Positions 39,012-51,875 of a stretch of 64,000 nucleotides of DNA are shown piece after piece. Position 1 is the first letter of the stretch, and every line of letters begins with the position of its first letter. The DNA lies in the NCBI GenBank assembly GCA_900239685.1, contig OENT01000344.1, positions 57,797 through 121,796 on the forward strand, given 5' to 3'. The notes beneath the pieces are model-generated. The model searched no databases. It saw only the letters and a list, made by a program, of their open reading frames with translations, and had not been told where the DNA came from. This DNA is from Rotaria macrura. Lineage: Eukaryota; Rotifera; Eurotatoria; Philodinida; Philodinidae. Made by a program: the position numbers and the translations under genes.

Positions 39012-39326
39012 TTAGATCTTATCATTATTTGGTAGACATAGTTCCCGAGAGTTGCCAGATTTTTTAACACGTCTGAAGTAACATATCCATGGTAATTTTC
39101 CATTCCGTTGTTGAATATTTTCCGAAGAAATTGACGAGTAATTTTTCGTAAGTTTTGCAAGCAATGTATTTTCTGTTAGATGATGTTTAATACGATGTAA
39201 AAATATATTCTTGTGATTATTAATCATACCAGATGACATAATAGAAGGCATCGTATGAACACCTAACATTGAAGAGCAGCAGATAGTTATCAACAAACAC
39301 ATACAGATTGTAACGTTTGAATCCAT
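39012..39326 (-). CDS. small secreted protein, candidate peptide-hormone precursor (104 aa)
   Basis: A single exon. The start at 39326 is followed by a clear signal peptide (MDSNVTICMCLLITICCSSM), with cleavage likely near residues 20-26. The mature part is basic and has no transmembrane helix. It contains potential dibasic sites (RR, KK in YFRRVKKSG) and exactly two cysteines, in a C-terminal module WICYFRRVKKSG..ELCLP with a 14-residue spacing. That size and layout fit a neuropeptide or small secreted signalling precursor, but I recognise no family. A two-cysteine C-terminal module also occurs in some protostome neuropeptide precursors. A TATA-like box lies upstream. The upstream CAG next to the ATG could be a splice acceptor, giving a further 5' UTR exon. 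Confidence 0.6.
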   Translation of the reverse strand: MDSNVTICMCLLITICCSSMLGVHTMPSIMSSGMINNHKNIFLHRIKHHLTENTLLAKLTKNYSSISSENIQQRNGKLPWICYFRRVKKSGNSRELCLPNNDKI

Positions 39327-39368
39327 CTGTAATCGAGTAATGAAATAGAAACCTATAAGAAACAGAGG

Positions 39369-39380
39369 TATTTATATAAA
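39369..39380 (-). promoter_or_regulatory. TATA-like box upstream of the small secreted gene
   Basis: The minus strand reads TTTATATAAATA, about 45 bases 5' of the ATG at 39326. The position suits a short 5' UTR, but such A/T words are common in this DNA. Confidence 0.3.
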
Positions 39381-39646
39381 TGTAAGAAAATGCAAATTGA
39401 TTAGTTTTACTGGAGTGAAAGTCATGTTCAACAGAAAACTATTGACCAGATGCTACTTTCATAAGTTCTATTGCTGATAAACAATAATGTTACTTACATT
39501 TATTATTCATGAAAACCATATTTAATTATTATGAAAAATTATGAACCTAGTTTTTATTAAAAATATGTACACAAAGCATCAAACGTTTGGCCTCAAAGAA
39601 GATTATCAATTATGTTTGAGAATGATAGATGTTGAAGTCTTTGGTT

Positions 39647-39778
39647 CTTTTCATCAAGAAAATTCGTCATTGACTGATCAAACTGCCACTCTCATAAATA
39701 AACTAACGAGTTGAAATGACAGTTTGTCTGTGAAAGTGACAGTTCAGTCAGTCTATGACCAGTTTTCTTGATGAAAAA
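39647..39778. repeat. 130-bp imperfect inverted repeat
   Basis: The left arm has TTTTCATCAAGAAAA then GTCATTGACTGA; the minus strand of the right arm reads TTTTCATCAAGAAAA then GTCATAGACTGA. The outer 15-18 bases match exactly. The loop is short and there is no coding. Probably a small MITE; no clear target duplication. Confidence 0.55.
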
Positions 39779-40561
39779 TACAAAAAGTTTGATAGTAAAA
39801 TACAAAGACAAAACCATTCATATATATGGTACTAATCGAATGGTTTTATACAGAAACTGGAAAATTTATCATCATAAGACTTTGTATGTCAAGGTAACAA
39901 TACCATGTATAGAATCAACACTATTACACAACTAAAAGTCGTTATTATAAGCGTCTCATGACTTCATAAATTAAACATAGTCAAACAAAATATCACGAAA
40001 CAAGTATGAGAAATATTTGAATCAATTAAACTAATTGTTCATTCGTTGCATAAAAACTATCCAGTAATATCTATTACTGGAAAATCGTCGAACAGAAAAT
40101 GACAGACTTTTTTCATCTACCTGGATAGAAAGACAAAAATTTCTTCTAGTTAGACTTGATATGATAAACTATATGTCACTATGAATCTGAGTAACACTAT
40201 TCACAACTATCGACACTCCTCGTGGAAGAAAATAATTCTTCTTCATAATAAAAATCTCTATTTAGATTTTCATTCATGAAAATATAGATGCATGTCTAAA
40301 TTTTAATGAATCATACCTTCTTGTTTCATTTGAAAAATCTTTTTTAGTGAATCGTTACATTTTTTCTGTGATTTATTATCTAGCGGAGATTTCATTGCTC
40401 GATATTGGAAAGTCAATTTTTTGCAGAATAACCTTTCATATGAGACGTTATATATAGTTAACACGTAGGCGATGTGTCCCATTGATAAAATTGATGAAAT
40501 AACTGTTTCTTGTTTTCAAATCGTTCGCATAATTTTCTATTGAATGAATAAAAATTTTGAC

Positions 40562-40567
40562 TTTATT
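40562..40567 (-). terminator. poly(A) signal AATAAA for the ADAMTS gene
   Basis: The minus strand reads AATAAA 120 bases after the ADAMTS stop codon. Confidence 0.45.
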
Positions 40568-40686
40568 AGGTAGTTAATAAATGAAAGTGACAATCTACAC
40601 ATTAAAACACACATTCTGATTGAACTCATACTATCGAAAATTCAGTTTATATTTTGTGTTCGTCAAATCGTGTAAAAAATTTGCTT

Positions 40687-43600
40687 CTATGGCTTTTTGA
40701 CAGCAGTTTTTTTAGTATTAGTAGTGATTTTTTTTGTCGACGAAGTTGTTTTTGTGTTAGGTTTTTTTGTTGTACTTGTCTGTTTCGTGAGGATAGACGT
40801 TATTGATGATGTTACTGTTGTCGAAATTTTCTTTTGAATTGCTATGCTAGTTTTCGTCATGGCCATTGTCTTTTGTAAGCGTGTGGTACTTTTAAATAGT
40901 TTTGATACTAGAGATATTTTACTAGCTGCATTGATAATTTTCGGAATGGGAACAGGTAAAAGTGTTGTATTCAATTGAGCTCGCGTACTTTTCAGTGTAG
41001 AGTTTATTTTTGTTTGAATGAACGACGTATGTAAGTTTTTATATATTGATTCATTGGCACAGTGTGATAGAAAACAACGCCGTGTTGATAATGGTCGTTC
41101 TTGTGGATTACATGCGGACGAGCTGCACCATACTTGTCGAGTTAACGTTGCATTGTTACATGATCCATTACACTTGAAAAAAAATGGAAGAAATTATAAA
41201 ACACAGAAAAACAGTATTTTAACTATAGAAGAAGTAATGATCGTTTGTTATATTTTTTCAGCTTACTCTAATGTTTATTTGACTATCATGTGGAGTTCAC
41301 AATTCTTTAATAATACTGATAGGTCATAGAATTGAGTGGATGAAAAGTTTGAAGAAGATTTTTACACAAAAACAAGAATAATAAAAGGATTTTCAGTTCA
41401 TATATCTGATGCAAACGATACTAGATCTATAGAGGATAGGAACATGTTGAATGCTAATTAAACTTTCTATCACTAAATTTACAAGTTTTATTACCGACAT
41501 CAACTTGTTATCCTTTTGTTTTCGATTACTCAACAACTCTTTGCATTATTCACGTTTGAATATATCAGAGATGCTACAACCGGCTAAGAAATCATCTTTC
41601 CACTACTTCTTACTTCAGATGAGTTCCGCATTCCCGCATCATCTCGTATCTATTACAAAGAAAAGATGAGTTTAAGCAGTTTTTCATTCATCTACAACAA
41701 TCACTATTCTTTCATTTCATACAATTAAATTAATTGCATTTAATAATTGGACAGAATAAATCTTTTCGCTTTGTATTTCAATTCTCAATCTCTTCATAGT
41801 CTCTTTCAAAAAAAAATAGATACGACAAGGTATAGTCCGAAAAACTTTGCAATATACAAGTGAAAGATTATTTATTAGTTCCGTTGCTTGCTTTGAAAAT
41901 CAGGAACAATGATTGACGAGTCAGAATGCGACACTCGCCGAAGTTGATTCCTTTCTTTTTTCAGTTGAGTTTTTTATTGCCTGATATGTGTTTTAAATTA
42001 AAAAAAATTATAACACAGCTGACTGCATGAACAGCTCTACAATGTAGGAAGTAAAATTAATTTGGATTCTCGACTGTTTGTTTTCAAACTAAACATAATT
42101 CTGTACGATGGATTTTCTACTCTGTGAAAAGATCATTTGTTTTCTGCCAGAACGATGACTATGTTCTTCATACATTTTATATTATTAGCAACTACTTTGT
42201 TTGACTTGAAGAAAAAGAAAATATATCATACATATGCAATGAGAAAACTGCTTCAATCTTCGAAGTAAATTTTACTTTAAAACAGTATCTTTTGTATTCA
42301 AATAAGAACAAAGCTAGTGTAACCATCTCTTACAGCGTCGAAATTCGAGTCGTCATAAGGTTGCTAATTTTAACAACTTAAAATTGAATCATCAAAGAAT
42401 AAGTTATGCTGAAAAATGTACAACATTTTACGCTGCCTATAATGGTATAATTTCGTCTTCTCTTGATACTACGTTTCAGACGATCGAAAATTGAAATCCA
42501 AAGCGTAGAAATTCATTCCGTCTCAGTTGTTTTGGAATTACGTATACATAAGTTCAAAAGAAAATCAATATAAATGAGAACCGCTCGTTTTTTTATTCGA
42601 CTGATAAGCAATACATCAGTTATTGAATGTGAATTTTCATAAGTATCTGACACGAGACCAGCGTTTGACATGAGCTTCAGCTTTTGTAAATAGAAAACAA
42701 ACTATCGAACAAACTCAGATAATATCCGACAAATGAACCTAATTTTATGCTAAAACTTTTAAAAGATTCTTATTTTAGATTGAATTAAGTTCAATACCAG
42801 ACTGAAGATATTTGCTCATCTCAACTCCGTACTCATCAGCAAAGTTGTAGCAATTAGTGTGGTCGGCAATCACCAAAAACTATACTCTAAGTAGGTGAGT
42901 TGACTTGCTGAGTCTCGTATCTCAGTCATGTATAGACACTTTGGATAATAAATCATCGTTTATAAACTATATTAATGTCAATGAATACGAATATTTCTGC
43001 TTTTTCATATCATATTTTCTAGTTCCCATGTTTAAATAGTATCTTTCATAGGTCAATGTTCAGTGTATAAAAAAATTAATTATAATTTTTTTACTTAGTT
43101 GAAATATAAACTATTCAAATAAGAAAAATATAATGTATAGATATGTAGCACTATTCTAGAAAAAACTACGAAACAAGACATATATCACAAATGCATAGAA
43201 TGAGTCATTAATGCTATTGACGGACAGATAGCTGTAACTGTTTAACGTATAGAATTGATTGTAGTAGATCTTAATCTCTATGGAACCAACATATTTTTAG
43301 ACTCTTCAAAATAGACTGGCTAGTCTTGGATTGATAAAAAGATTATCGTTTTTTGTATTAGAAAATTTTAAATTAATGCAAAATATTAATACATTTTTTA
43401 TTTTCTTACAAAAATTCATTTCATAGTTAAACATAAATATTTTAAGTAATCATGAGTCGTCAAATCTTTAAGCATGAATAGGAAACTTACGTTTTCTGAC
43501 CAACGAGAGACAAGCCAATGACCACATGTTGCATCGCATGGTCGTCGATCGACTGGTTTTAAGTTTTCATCGGCAGTACAGATTGCATTAGGATCGTGTG

Positions 43601-46600
43601 AAACACATGTTACAGTTCGATATTGCATAGCGCATCGATTTGATGAAGAACAATTCTAGAGAATTTTTCTTTTCATTATCAAACTCATTCTATCATAAAA
43701 ATTAGAAACTTACACCGATCCATTCACTTGTATTCCATTGACTATATGTTTTCATTTTGCTACATTTTGGCATGGCTAATGAAAGATTTTGTGGACATTC
43801 TCTTATGGTCGTAGGCATGGCCTGTTGTCTTTGTGTACATATACTTGAAGGAATTGTATGTGTTCTATTGTTAGATGTGGTTCGTACACAAAGAAGACTT
43901 CGTCGTTGTACAGTTTCCTGAGGCCAACAACGACCTTCACATGTGCGCCATGGACCTACTTGCCAACGAGGAGCCGAAGGAACTTGTATTGGGCAATGAC
44001 TATTAGTACATTTCAATGGACGCGGTTTTAATTTAGCATCACATAATTGATCGGAAACAACAATCAATTCGTTTTTAGATGACTTAAATGTACAATGAAG
44101 TTGTCGACTAGTACATGAACAATCGTCATTTGTATCCTCTTCAAATGTCCACGTATAATAGTTATTGAAAATTCTTGTTTTATTTATTATTGTATCATTC
44201 ACTAAATCCCAATAGATACAATTAACTTTAATTAAATCGCTGTTAAGTATAAGTAACATGATATCAACTTGTTCCATCAATGGCCGTCCGCGACCTTCAA
44301 GAATTTCTTGTTTCACTGCTCGTTTATACCACATTCCAGTTTGACCAATTTGAAATGAAGTCTGTTCGGTTATTGAGCGATTACCATTTAGATAGAATCG
44401 ATCTAAGCGAATAACATGACGTTTTAAACTCATAAATTCAAAAACACAAGCAATATTACAAGACAAACCTTTTACTTGAATAGCTAAAAAGCTACTTGAT
44501 TGTGTCAATTTTTCGATTTGAAACGTTGCTATACCTTTTGATATACTACCTATTTTAACATATGAACCGGCGGGTGTTGTTTCATTTTTTTTATATTGAA
44601 ATGTTTTCGTTATTTGATGGCAATGGCTTCGATTTCCATTACATATGCCACATTCATCTTCAATGGCTGTTGAATATAACTGATTATCGCAACCTAATTT
44701 CTAGAATTTCATTTTAAATTTTATCTATCTAGTTAGCACATGGTTTCGATAGAAACTTACTTGACATTGCCCAGCAATACATATACCATTATGTTGTATG
44801 AACTTATCCTTGCTACTGTCGTCATCAATCATACATTGTGTTCCATCACGAAATTTGATTGATTCAACTTTTCCAACTTCATCATCTGTTAATGTTATAT
44901 TAGTATTTATCGTTTTATCATTATCCAAAGGTAAAGATGCTAGAATTGGTGTACAAAAAACAATGCACGGCACCGAAGTGAACCATGGTACAGCTTTCCA
45001 TTTTGTTCCATTTGATTTCGAATTTAATTTCTCACATTTTAAATGAGATTCAGCTTTATAGTCAATATTCGATTTTTTACACGACTATTTTAAAAAAGAC
45101 ACATGTTAATTAGACGTATAGAGCAACTGAAAAAGATACTTTACCGTCAGAGTACATGTACGATATCGTTTGCGTACACCTAAACAATGTTTACCATTGA
45201 AATCGGGTCTAAAATAATTTTCAAAAAGAAAATAAGAAAACCCATCAATGTCTTCTATTTGTTTTCTACTTCGGATTTGTACATGTTCTTTGTTGATATT
45301 CAACACCTAATCCACATGAATGCGAACAAGAACTCCAAGGTGTCCATGGACTCCAGCCACCATTTATTGGTGGAGTTTCTGCTCGATAATTTATCGGAGT
45401 ACATCGACCATTTAGACACCACTAAATAAATTAGAAACATTTAACAATTCTTTCAATCCTTCCCATCATGATTCAGTCACATGTTGATCGTAGACACGCT
45501 TTACCGTCTGAAGTAGTCAATTATGAGATCTAAGTGCGATTACTGTAAGTTTTTTAAAACTTTTGACAAGTTCAAAACTTCCCAAAGCTATATTTTTAAA
45601 ATTTTACATCAACAGATTATTCTCTCATATTTGTTAGTTGATAAATTATAGAGTATTGGTATAATCTAGTTTGACAGCAACTCTTCAACATTTCTCAAGT
45701 GTCGAAATCATTCCCAACACAGTTTTCTTCTTAGAAACTTCATTAAGATAAGTAGCTAATCGCAAAGCATTTGACAGATACTTCTACATAATTGCTTTTA
45801 TGCAGACAAAAGAACAACATAGGCATTTTTACGTTGCATTTTTTTTTAATTGTCATCTCGAACTAACGTTAACAGTCGAGTTGGATTATTTCGAAGATGA
45901 ATTAAAATGAAGGTGAACAATAGTATCAAGATTCGAAAAATGAAATATCTGATTTCAATTCAAACATAGATTGTATTTTCAAATATTTGATCATGTGTCA
46001 TTGTTTCCTAACATGGTTCATTCAAAGAGCGAAACCGTAATGCATCATCAGTATCTTATTCAATATTCAATCGCTTCTAAATCATCAACCTGTCTGTATT
46101 CCTTTTGCGTGCTTGAGTCAACATCAGTTTTCAAAGATTGCTACTGTGTAGGAAAAAAGGGTTAAACTACTTGTTTCTATTTTACTTTATTTTGACCGCA
46201 TAGAGTGCCATCAGCTGGTTGATTTGCCATCGATGGTATACATATAGATCGGCCTTCGTGCATTTTTGTGCACATCATTTGATTACAAACATCCTAATTC
46301 AATGAAAATAAATTCGTTAGTAAATCGAAGAAAAACTTTCATACCATAGGTGGTTCATCACCAAGAAAACAATAAGTTGAATGACGGCCCATATCAAGAC
46401 GACATTGCTCATCGAGATTAAATATAATACCAGGCAACATATCTTCAAATGGTTGCATTACTGTTGGTTTATTATTAAGGCATTTTGCCCAACCTTGACT
46501 AAATCATATTGAAAATAACTAATTTCTTAATATAGATTCTTTCACTCTATCGAAATTTACTCAAAAAAATCTGTTAGATTATCTCGACTGCATTGTGACC

Positions 46601-48823
46601 ACATATTTATTGGCACCCGAGCATAGCTTGGTACCATGATTGTATCACTAATTGTTACTCCAGAATTCGATATACAATTACTTTTACCTCCATCATGGCT
46701 CATGCCAAGACTAAAATTAATAAATAGAATATAAAAATACAATTAAGTATTCTATCGGTAAATTTTGACAGTGGTGATGTTGAATCACAACCATTAAACA
46801 TATTTCATCGCATGCAAAGATCTACACACACAATCTCATGAGAGTATAATAATGAAATGAAGAACCACACTCATAACATGGGAGACAGAGAGAAAGAGAG
46901 TTTCAATTGATTGCCAGAAGTCAAGAGAAATTCTCAACTGAACAAGTTGATTGAAGAAATTATTCTGAAGTTGATATGATTCACTATGGCAGAAAAGACT
47001 ACAGTATTTTTCTTAGTACTGATGAATCATAAACCCTGTGTAATATCGATTGTAATATTATTTAAAAGAAAAACAAGAAAATTCTTAGAGATTGAGAGAA
47101 ATGACTCATGTCTCCCGCATACAATTGATTTTTGTTTGTCAATACCTATGGCTTCTGATTGTATTTTGTTTAAAAGTATACTCTAGCATGAAATAGTCTA
47201 TATTTTCTGTATTACTTTCTTTTAGATCAACCTAAAATAGATGGTATCGACTTTTTAGTACATCATTCACATAGGTCCATATGAGATTTACTAACAAATA
47301 CTGAACAATTCTACGATTGAAATTTTTTTTGATGACTGACATGGCAATGCCCCCATATGCATATTCGTCAAATATCACATCTAAGTCTGATCTGTACCGA
47401 TCTAATGTTCGATCTTACAGTATTTTTCTTTTGAAAAACTAACACTTACTTATGTCCTATTTCGTGTGCAATAGTAAAAGCTGAAATGAGACCAAGATCT
47501 TGATTTATATTACAACTTCGATTAACGACACACATGCCAGCCATATGTGCAAGACCAATCGTTGAACATGTAGAATTATGATGGCATAATGATTCTCTAA
47601 AAAAATATGCAAAAGATCTTCATAAGTTTGTCGGCACAAAATTTTCTCTCAATCTATCGAATATAGATTATGATATTAGATTTGAAACATGAATGCAATC
47701 CATTAAATTTTATATAACCTGGTAAGAAAAACGCCAACATCATGATGAATGGTTCGATTTTTTTTATTTTTTGCTTTGAGTTGTTCTTGCCATTCACAAA
47801 ATTTATGCAATGTTTCATGTGATCTTGATGCCATTTGAAAATCTGACTAGAAAAACAAAAATTTTCATATTTTTCAATGTAAACTTGAAATAACACAAGA
47901 GTCAATTTTTACTTCATTACTAAGCATAATTATTCGTGTAAGAACAATTTCAACAGGATAACCAAGACTAACATGTGAATATATACTATGCACCATATTC
48001 ATCATAGTAAGTAAATATAGCTCTGTTAAATAAGTATGAGAGAAAAATTCCGATACACTTGCATCTGCAACGAGTAATGTTTCAATAAAACGTTCACGAA
48101 TAACGGAACGTTGCATTCGATTACGTTTATATATTGTACGATTCATTACTTTCGACGAATTTACTTCACATGACCATAGATGGTTATCATCATGTTGGGA
48201 TTTTCGTTGATACATAAGAATGTATGATTGTTCATCTTCATCGGTCGTTGGCTCCAAGAAATAGTCGATACCATCTTTTGTATGATGAATAAGACCAGCC
48301 TAGAAATTTTCGTAGCATTATAAACGAATTCAGAAACAGAAAAAAAAACAGTGTTAATATAAACATACTAAACTAGAGCAAATTGAAATAGCAACCATTG
48401 AATTCAATTCACCCCAATGCCGCACTGATCCTTTATAGAATAAACAATTTGTTGGTCGAATCGTTTCTTGATTATTATCATATTCAATAGGAATATGTGA
48501 ATTAAAATTTTCATTTAATCTTAGATCAAGAATGAATGATGTTGAATTTTCCGATGAATTTTGACGATAAATCATGAATGAAATGAATTTATTTCTATAT
48601 TTCAATAGTCCATCATCGATTGGTATGACTTTTACTTGTTCAACAATCCAATTGTTATTTGTCAAAGATAATTCTTGAACGAAAGAAGATTGATCATTTA
48701 TGTCGCTTGATGAAAATTTTAAAAAAAAAGAATTTGTTTTCTACCTGATGATCGAAATAATGAAGATATGCTTGCATTTGTTGGCCATAGAAGAAACAAC
48801 AGAAAAATACTCGTATACAACAT
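40687..48823 (-). CDS. ADAMTS-family secreted metalloprotease, 14 exons, complete
   Basis: Exons, 5' to 3': 48745-48823, 48369-48673, 47913-48299, 47719-47846, 47450-47596, 46561-46710, 46345-46498, 46186-46293, 45270-45421, 45145-45208, 44761-45084, 43714-44700, 43491-43655, 40687-41172. Every junction is GT/AG and in phase, giving 1211 residues. Domains: signal peptide ([13 protein letters not shown]); M12B propeptide; basic cleavage site near 185-192; reprolysin catalytic domain from about 197; zinc site HEIGHNLGMSHD at 344-355 with its Met-turn at 374; disintegrin-like Cys module; first TSP1 repeat ([17 protein letters not shown]); Cys-rich domain; spacer opening [20 protein letters not shown]; further TSP1 repeats; Thr/Lys-rich tail. 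It is predicted to be secreted and active on extracellular matrix. No PLAC domain is seen. The subfamily cannot be fixed by eye. Confidence 0.93.
41173..43490 (-). other. large last intron of the ADAMTS gene (2.3 kb)
   Basis: The intron separates the exon ending SRWSEN from the one starting CNGSCNN. The junction is phase 0 and rebuilds a TSP1 repeat (WSENCNGSC), which supports the join. The intron is AT-rich with no supported gene; the plus-strand frame at 41451 looks random. Confidence 0.7.
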
Positions 48824-50975
48824 ATTCTTTTTGGCATTCACATCTACGTATGTCTGACAAACCAGTGAACAATGAAAATCATACATATATTCTCAAGAGT
48901 AAAGCGTGACTAGATTTTTTTTTAATCATATTTATTGATTATTGTAATACAGATGAACGTAGGCGACGCTAGTCCTATTACACAGATGTAAGATTAGTTA
49001 TAATCAAATTCATAGTGACAATATATATATATCATCGTAATACTGATGTGAAATAATTATACATATATATGAATGATGCGTGTCAGAGAATGATTATATA
49101 ACAATAATATATTTCCGAGAAAAAATAATGTTTGTTTTTGAAGATCAAGCAAATATGAAATCGAATCTTCCAAAAGAAAACATGTATGATTTTATAAACA
49201 AAATGAAGAATTACAGAATGATTTATACATTATCTTATTCAAAATGCTCCGTTGATATTATCGAAACTAAATAAAAAATAAACAGATCAACTACAAATCC
49301 TAAATCAATAAGAACATTTCTCATTCTAGAACGATATAGGCCACTATCGTACATAGAAAAGTAACCAGTGAATAGGAATTAGCTTTCTATGCGCACAATA
49401 ATCAGTCGATTGACTGCGAAAGAAAAATTTTATGCTAAAAAAATTTCATCAATAATGAAAATCTATAGATTATTCGTTGATCATGCGTAGAACTGATGTT
49501 AGTAGATGCAGAAAACATATTCATACTTGAAAAAAATTGCTAATGAAGCAAACACGTCTATTTAAAGATAAATTATCGTAGTATCGTCGATAAAATTTTC
49601 AGAAGAGCCAATCGATGAAGCCTGCACAGAAATCAAGTACGGGTCTCCTCATTATTGACATGACAGAGATAGATTGACCGAATGTTTAGTCTTTCGTAGA
49701 GACTAGTTTGGCTACTCCAACGAATCAGTGGCAAAGAAGAACTTTTTAACCATTGAAAGCGTTAACTTCTTCCATCGTTGATGCCAGTGTCAAATAGGGC
49801 TGATTTGAACCACGTTAAAAGAGATGGGCTTAGTATATGATAATAATTTTTTTATTAACCATAGATTTTTAGTGGCTACTACTAAAACAATTATTCTATT
49901 TCCAATTGCTAGTAAAAGAGTCGCTGAAGACACCAAATTTATGTTAAATATTATTTCAACTTCTTCTTATATGATCGGGTTTACAAAAAGTATATTCACA
50001 TTGATCATGATCCCTCTCCGATTCTTTAATGATGATCTCGGGTTCATCTTGTGTCTTACCAGCTCTAGTTCACCAAACTATTGCAAAACTTTCAAAATAC
50101 AGCCCTTTCAAAAGTAGAAATGTTTATCGATTTAAATTACAAGCCAAGTCCCATTGAACCGAAGACTGACAGGATGGGTAAACTTTTCTTTTTAAATTCG
50201 ACTTTTTCAAACCCCATTAGTATTGTGCTGTTCAATTTTTGATTACAAAGTGACAAAGAGCAAAATATTTTTTTTCAATCAATAGTTTATCAAATCTTTT
50301 ACAAAAATGCTTTATCAAATTTTTGGAGTTTCATTCTACCTGAAGCTTTCATAATCAGTCCACTAATTTCCACTCCAGTGGACAAATCAGGGTAACGTTT
50401 GTTGATTGTGTGTATAACAGCACAAATATGCTAACATAAAGAATTCACTATTCGATTATCAAAAGATACACACATATATATATGTAATTATATATGTATA
50501 ATTATATGATAAATGTACCTATTAGAAAATGTTTAGTTAGAAAAATGAAAGATAGTACCTGCGATGGATATGAAATTATTTCATAGGAATCATGGTACAC
50601 AAAGAAGAATCTGAGTATTCGTCAATAAAATTAAATAAATTAAGATCATTTAAATCATAATGTCATTTCGAATATAGTTGCATAGCATCGTCGAAAAAGC
50701 AGTTCTTCTCTTCTTTTCAAATAATTAGTGTAATGAAATACATACTATTCTCGTTCGGTTTTCATTTCGATGATAAATACAAAAGTTTAATCGTCAATAA
50801 ATGACTTCTCACTAAAAACGAGCAAAGTTTACATGCTTTATAATACATATTTTACATAAAACAAAAAGATAGAGTAATGCTTTCTTAAAAATCTTCAATC
50901 ATCATAGGGATGTTACAGAAAAACGACAATAAGAAGTACATAAATTTTCTGTTTCTATCTACAACTTACACTTTA

Positions 50976-51002
50976 CGATATATATATATATATATATATA
51001 TA
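50976..51002. repeat. (TA)n microsatellite
   Basis: An uninterrupted TA dinucleotide run of about 26 bases, followed by CATA-type repeats. Confidence 0.9.
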
Positions 51003-51016
51003 CATACACATACATA

Positions 51017-51022
51017 TTTATT
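51017..51022 (-). terminator. poly(A) signal AATAAA
   Basis: The minus strand reads AATAAA about 160 bases downstream of the stop at 51184, which suits the small membrane-protein gene. Confidence 0.4.
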
Positions 51023-51183
51023 TCTTAATCAGAAGTAAATCTTCAAAAGATAAACATAGAAAAACTACAGTATTTATTGATTGAATACATCGTTGGAAAA
51101 TAAATAGTTGTGACTGTATTAATGATGATTGTTGCTTATAAAATATTAAATAAAATCAAGAAATGAATTGATGTAAATGATTT

Positions 51184-51875
51184 CTAATGAAATAACACGC
51201 CCACAACAATACCAACTATTGAACCAAGAGTAAGAACACCAAATATCACTAGACTTAATATTACCCATGGTCGACGAAGTGGATCCACTCTGAAAGCATA
51301 CGAAAGAAAGGATCGAAGAAAATTTCATGATATTACATGTGTCTTGTTTGCTATTATCATGGTTTCTTTTCGGATTAAATTTTACAGTGTTACTTACGGT
51401 TCTAAATCTTTTGAGACTCCTGGTTGTTTTATAATTTTCTTCTTTGGTATGCTTTTAATGGTGGATTCCTCTAGACTTGGCGCTGTACTCAACCAACTAT
51501 CAACCGACTAAAAGTTGAGAAATTTTTATTGAATAAGTCATATTTGTTTTTTCGATACTAACCGAACGCATTATAGAATCGACACGTTGATTGTGTGTTG
51601 TTGTACGTACACTGGGCTTGTTAATGCGTATAATACGTATTTGACCAACATTTTTTGAAGCTTGAGGTACTCTCATTGTACGTATTATTCTGAATAAACA
51701 AAGAGTGGACGATAAACAGTAACTCGCTTTTTTAGTTTAAAAATTTTTGCTTGTTTGATTTATTTGAAATGAAGAAATGTAAAAGATTTCATCTTTCGTC
51801 TTAAGGTATAATGTAATGTGATGTCTTATACACCTTATCAATGCATGTATATTTTCTCTGTTCTCAACAGTGATT
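51184..51875 (-). CDS. small single-pass (tail-anchored-like) membrane protein, 3' part, 4 exons
   Basis: Exons 51834-51875, 51563-51689, 51398-51507 and 51184-51289 join in phase through three GT-AG introns. From the ATG at 51676 the frame encodes 109 residues. Upstream the frame stays open (..ENIHALIRIIRT|MRVPQASKNV..) into the 42-base exon, so the true N-terminus is probably in an unidentified exon further 5'. The protein is basic and Ser/Thr-rich, then has DPLRRPW directly before a C-terminal hydrophobic helix of about 22 residues (VILSLVIFGVLTLGSIVGIV) and only a few residues after it. That is the layout of a tail-anchored or type II membrane protein. I do not recognise the family. A possible first exon, MSDADRYSETDNYF at 53871 on the minus strand, does not join in phase directly. 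Confidence 0.6.

Larger units (their letters stand above)
48824..51183. other. intergenic, no gene seen
   Basis: AT-rich DNA between the ADAMTS start and the next minus-strand gene. It should hold the ADAMTS promoter. The 97-codon plus-strand frame at 49824 has no domain or splice continuation. Dinucleotide TA repeats occur near 49020 and 50976-51002. Confidence 0.55.

Noticed and set aside
41018-41329. 103-codon plus-strand frame
   Set aside because: Its coding-looking first half is antisense to the last ADAMTS exon, whose minus-strand reading completes a TSP1 repeat in phase.
44798-45046. 82-codon plus-strand frame
   Set aside because: Antisense of the ADAMTS Cys-rich exon.
49824-50117. 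97-codon plus-strand frame
   Set aside because: Hydrophobic, A/T-driven codon use, no signal peptide of normal form, no splice or poly(A) support.
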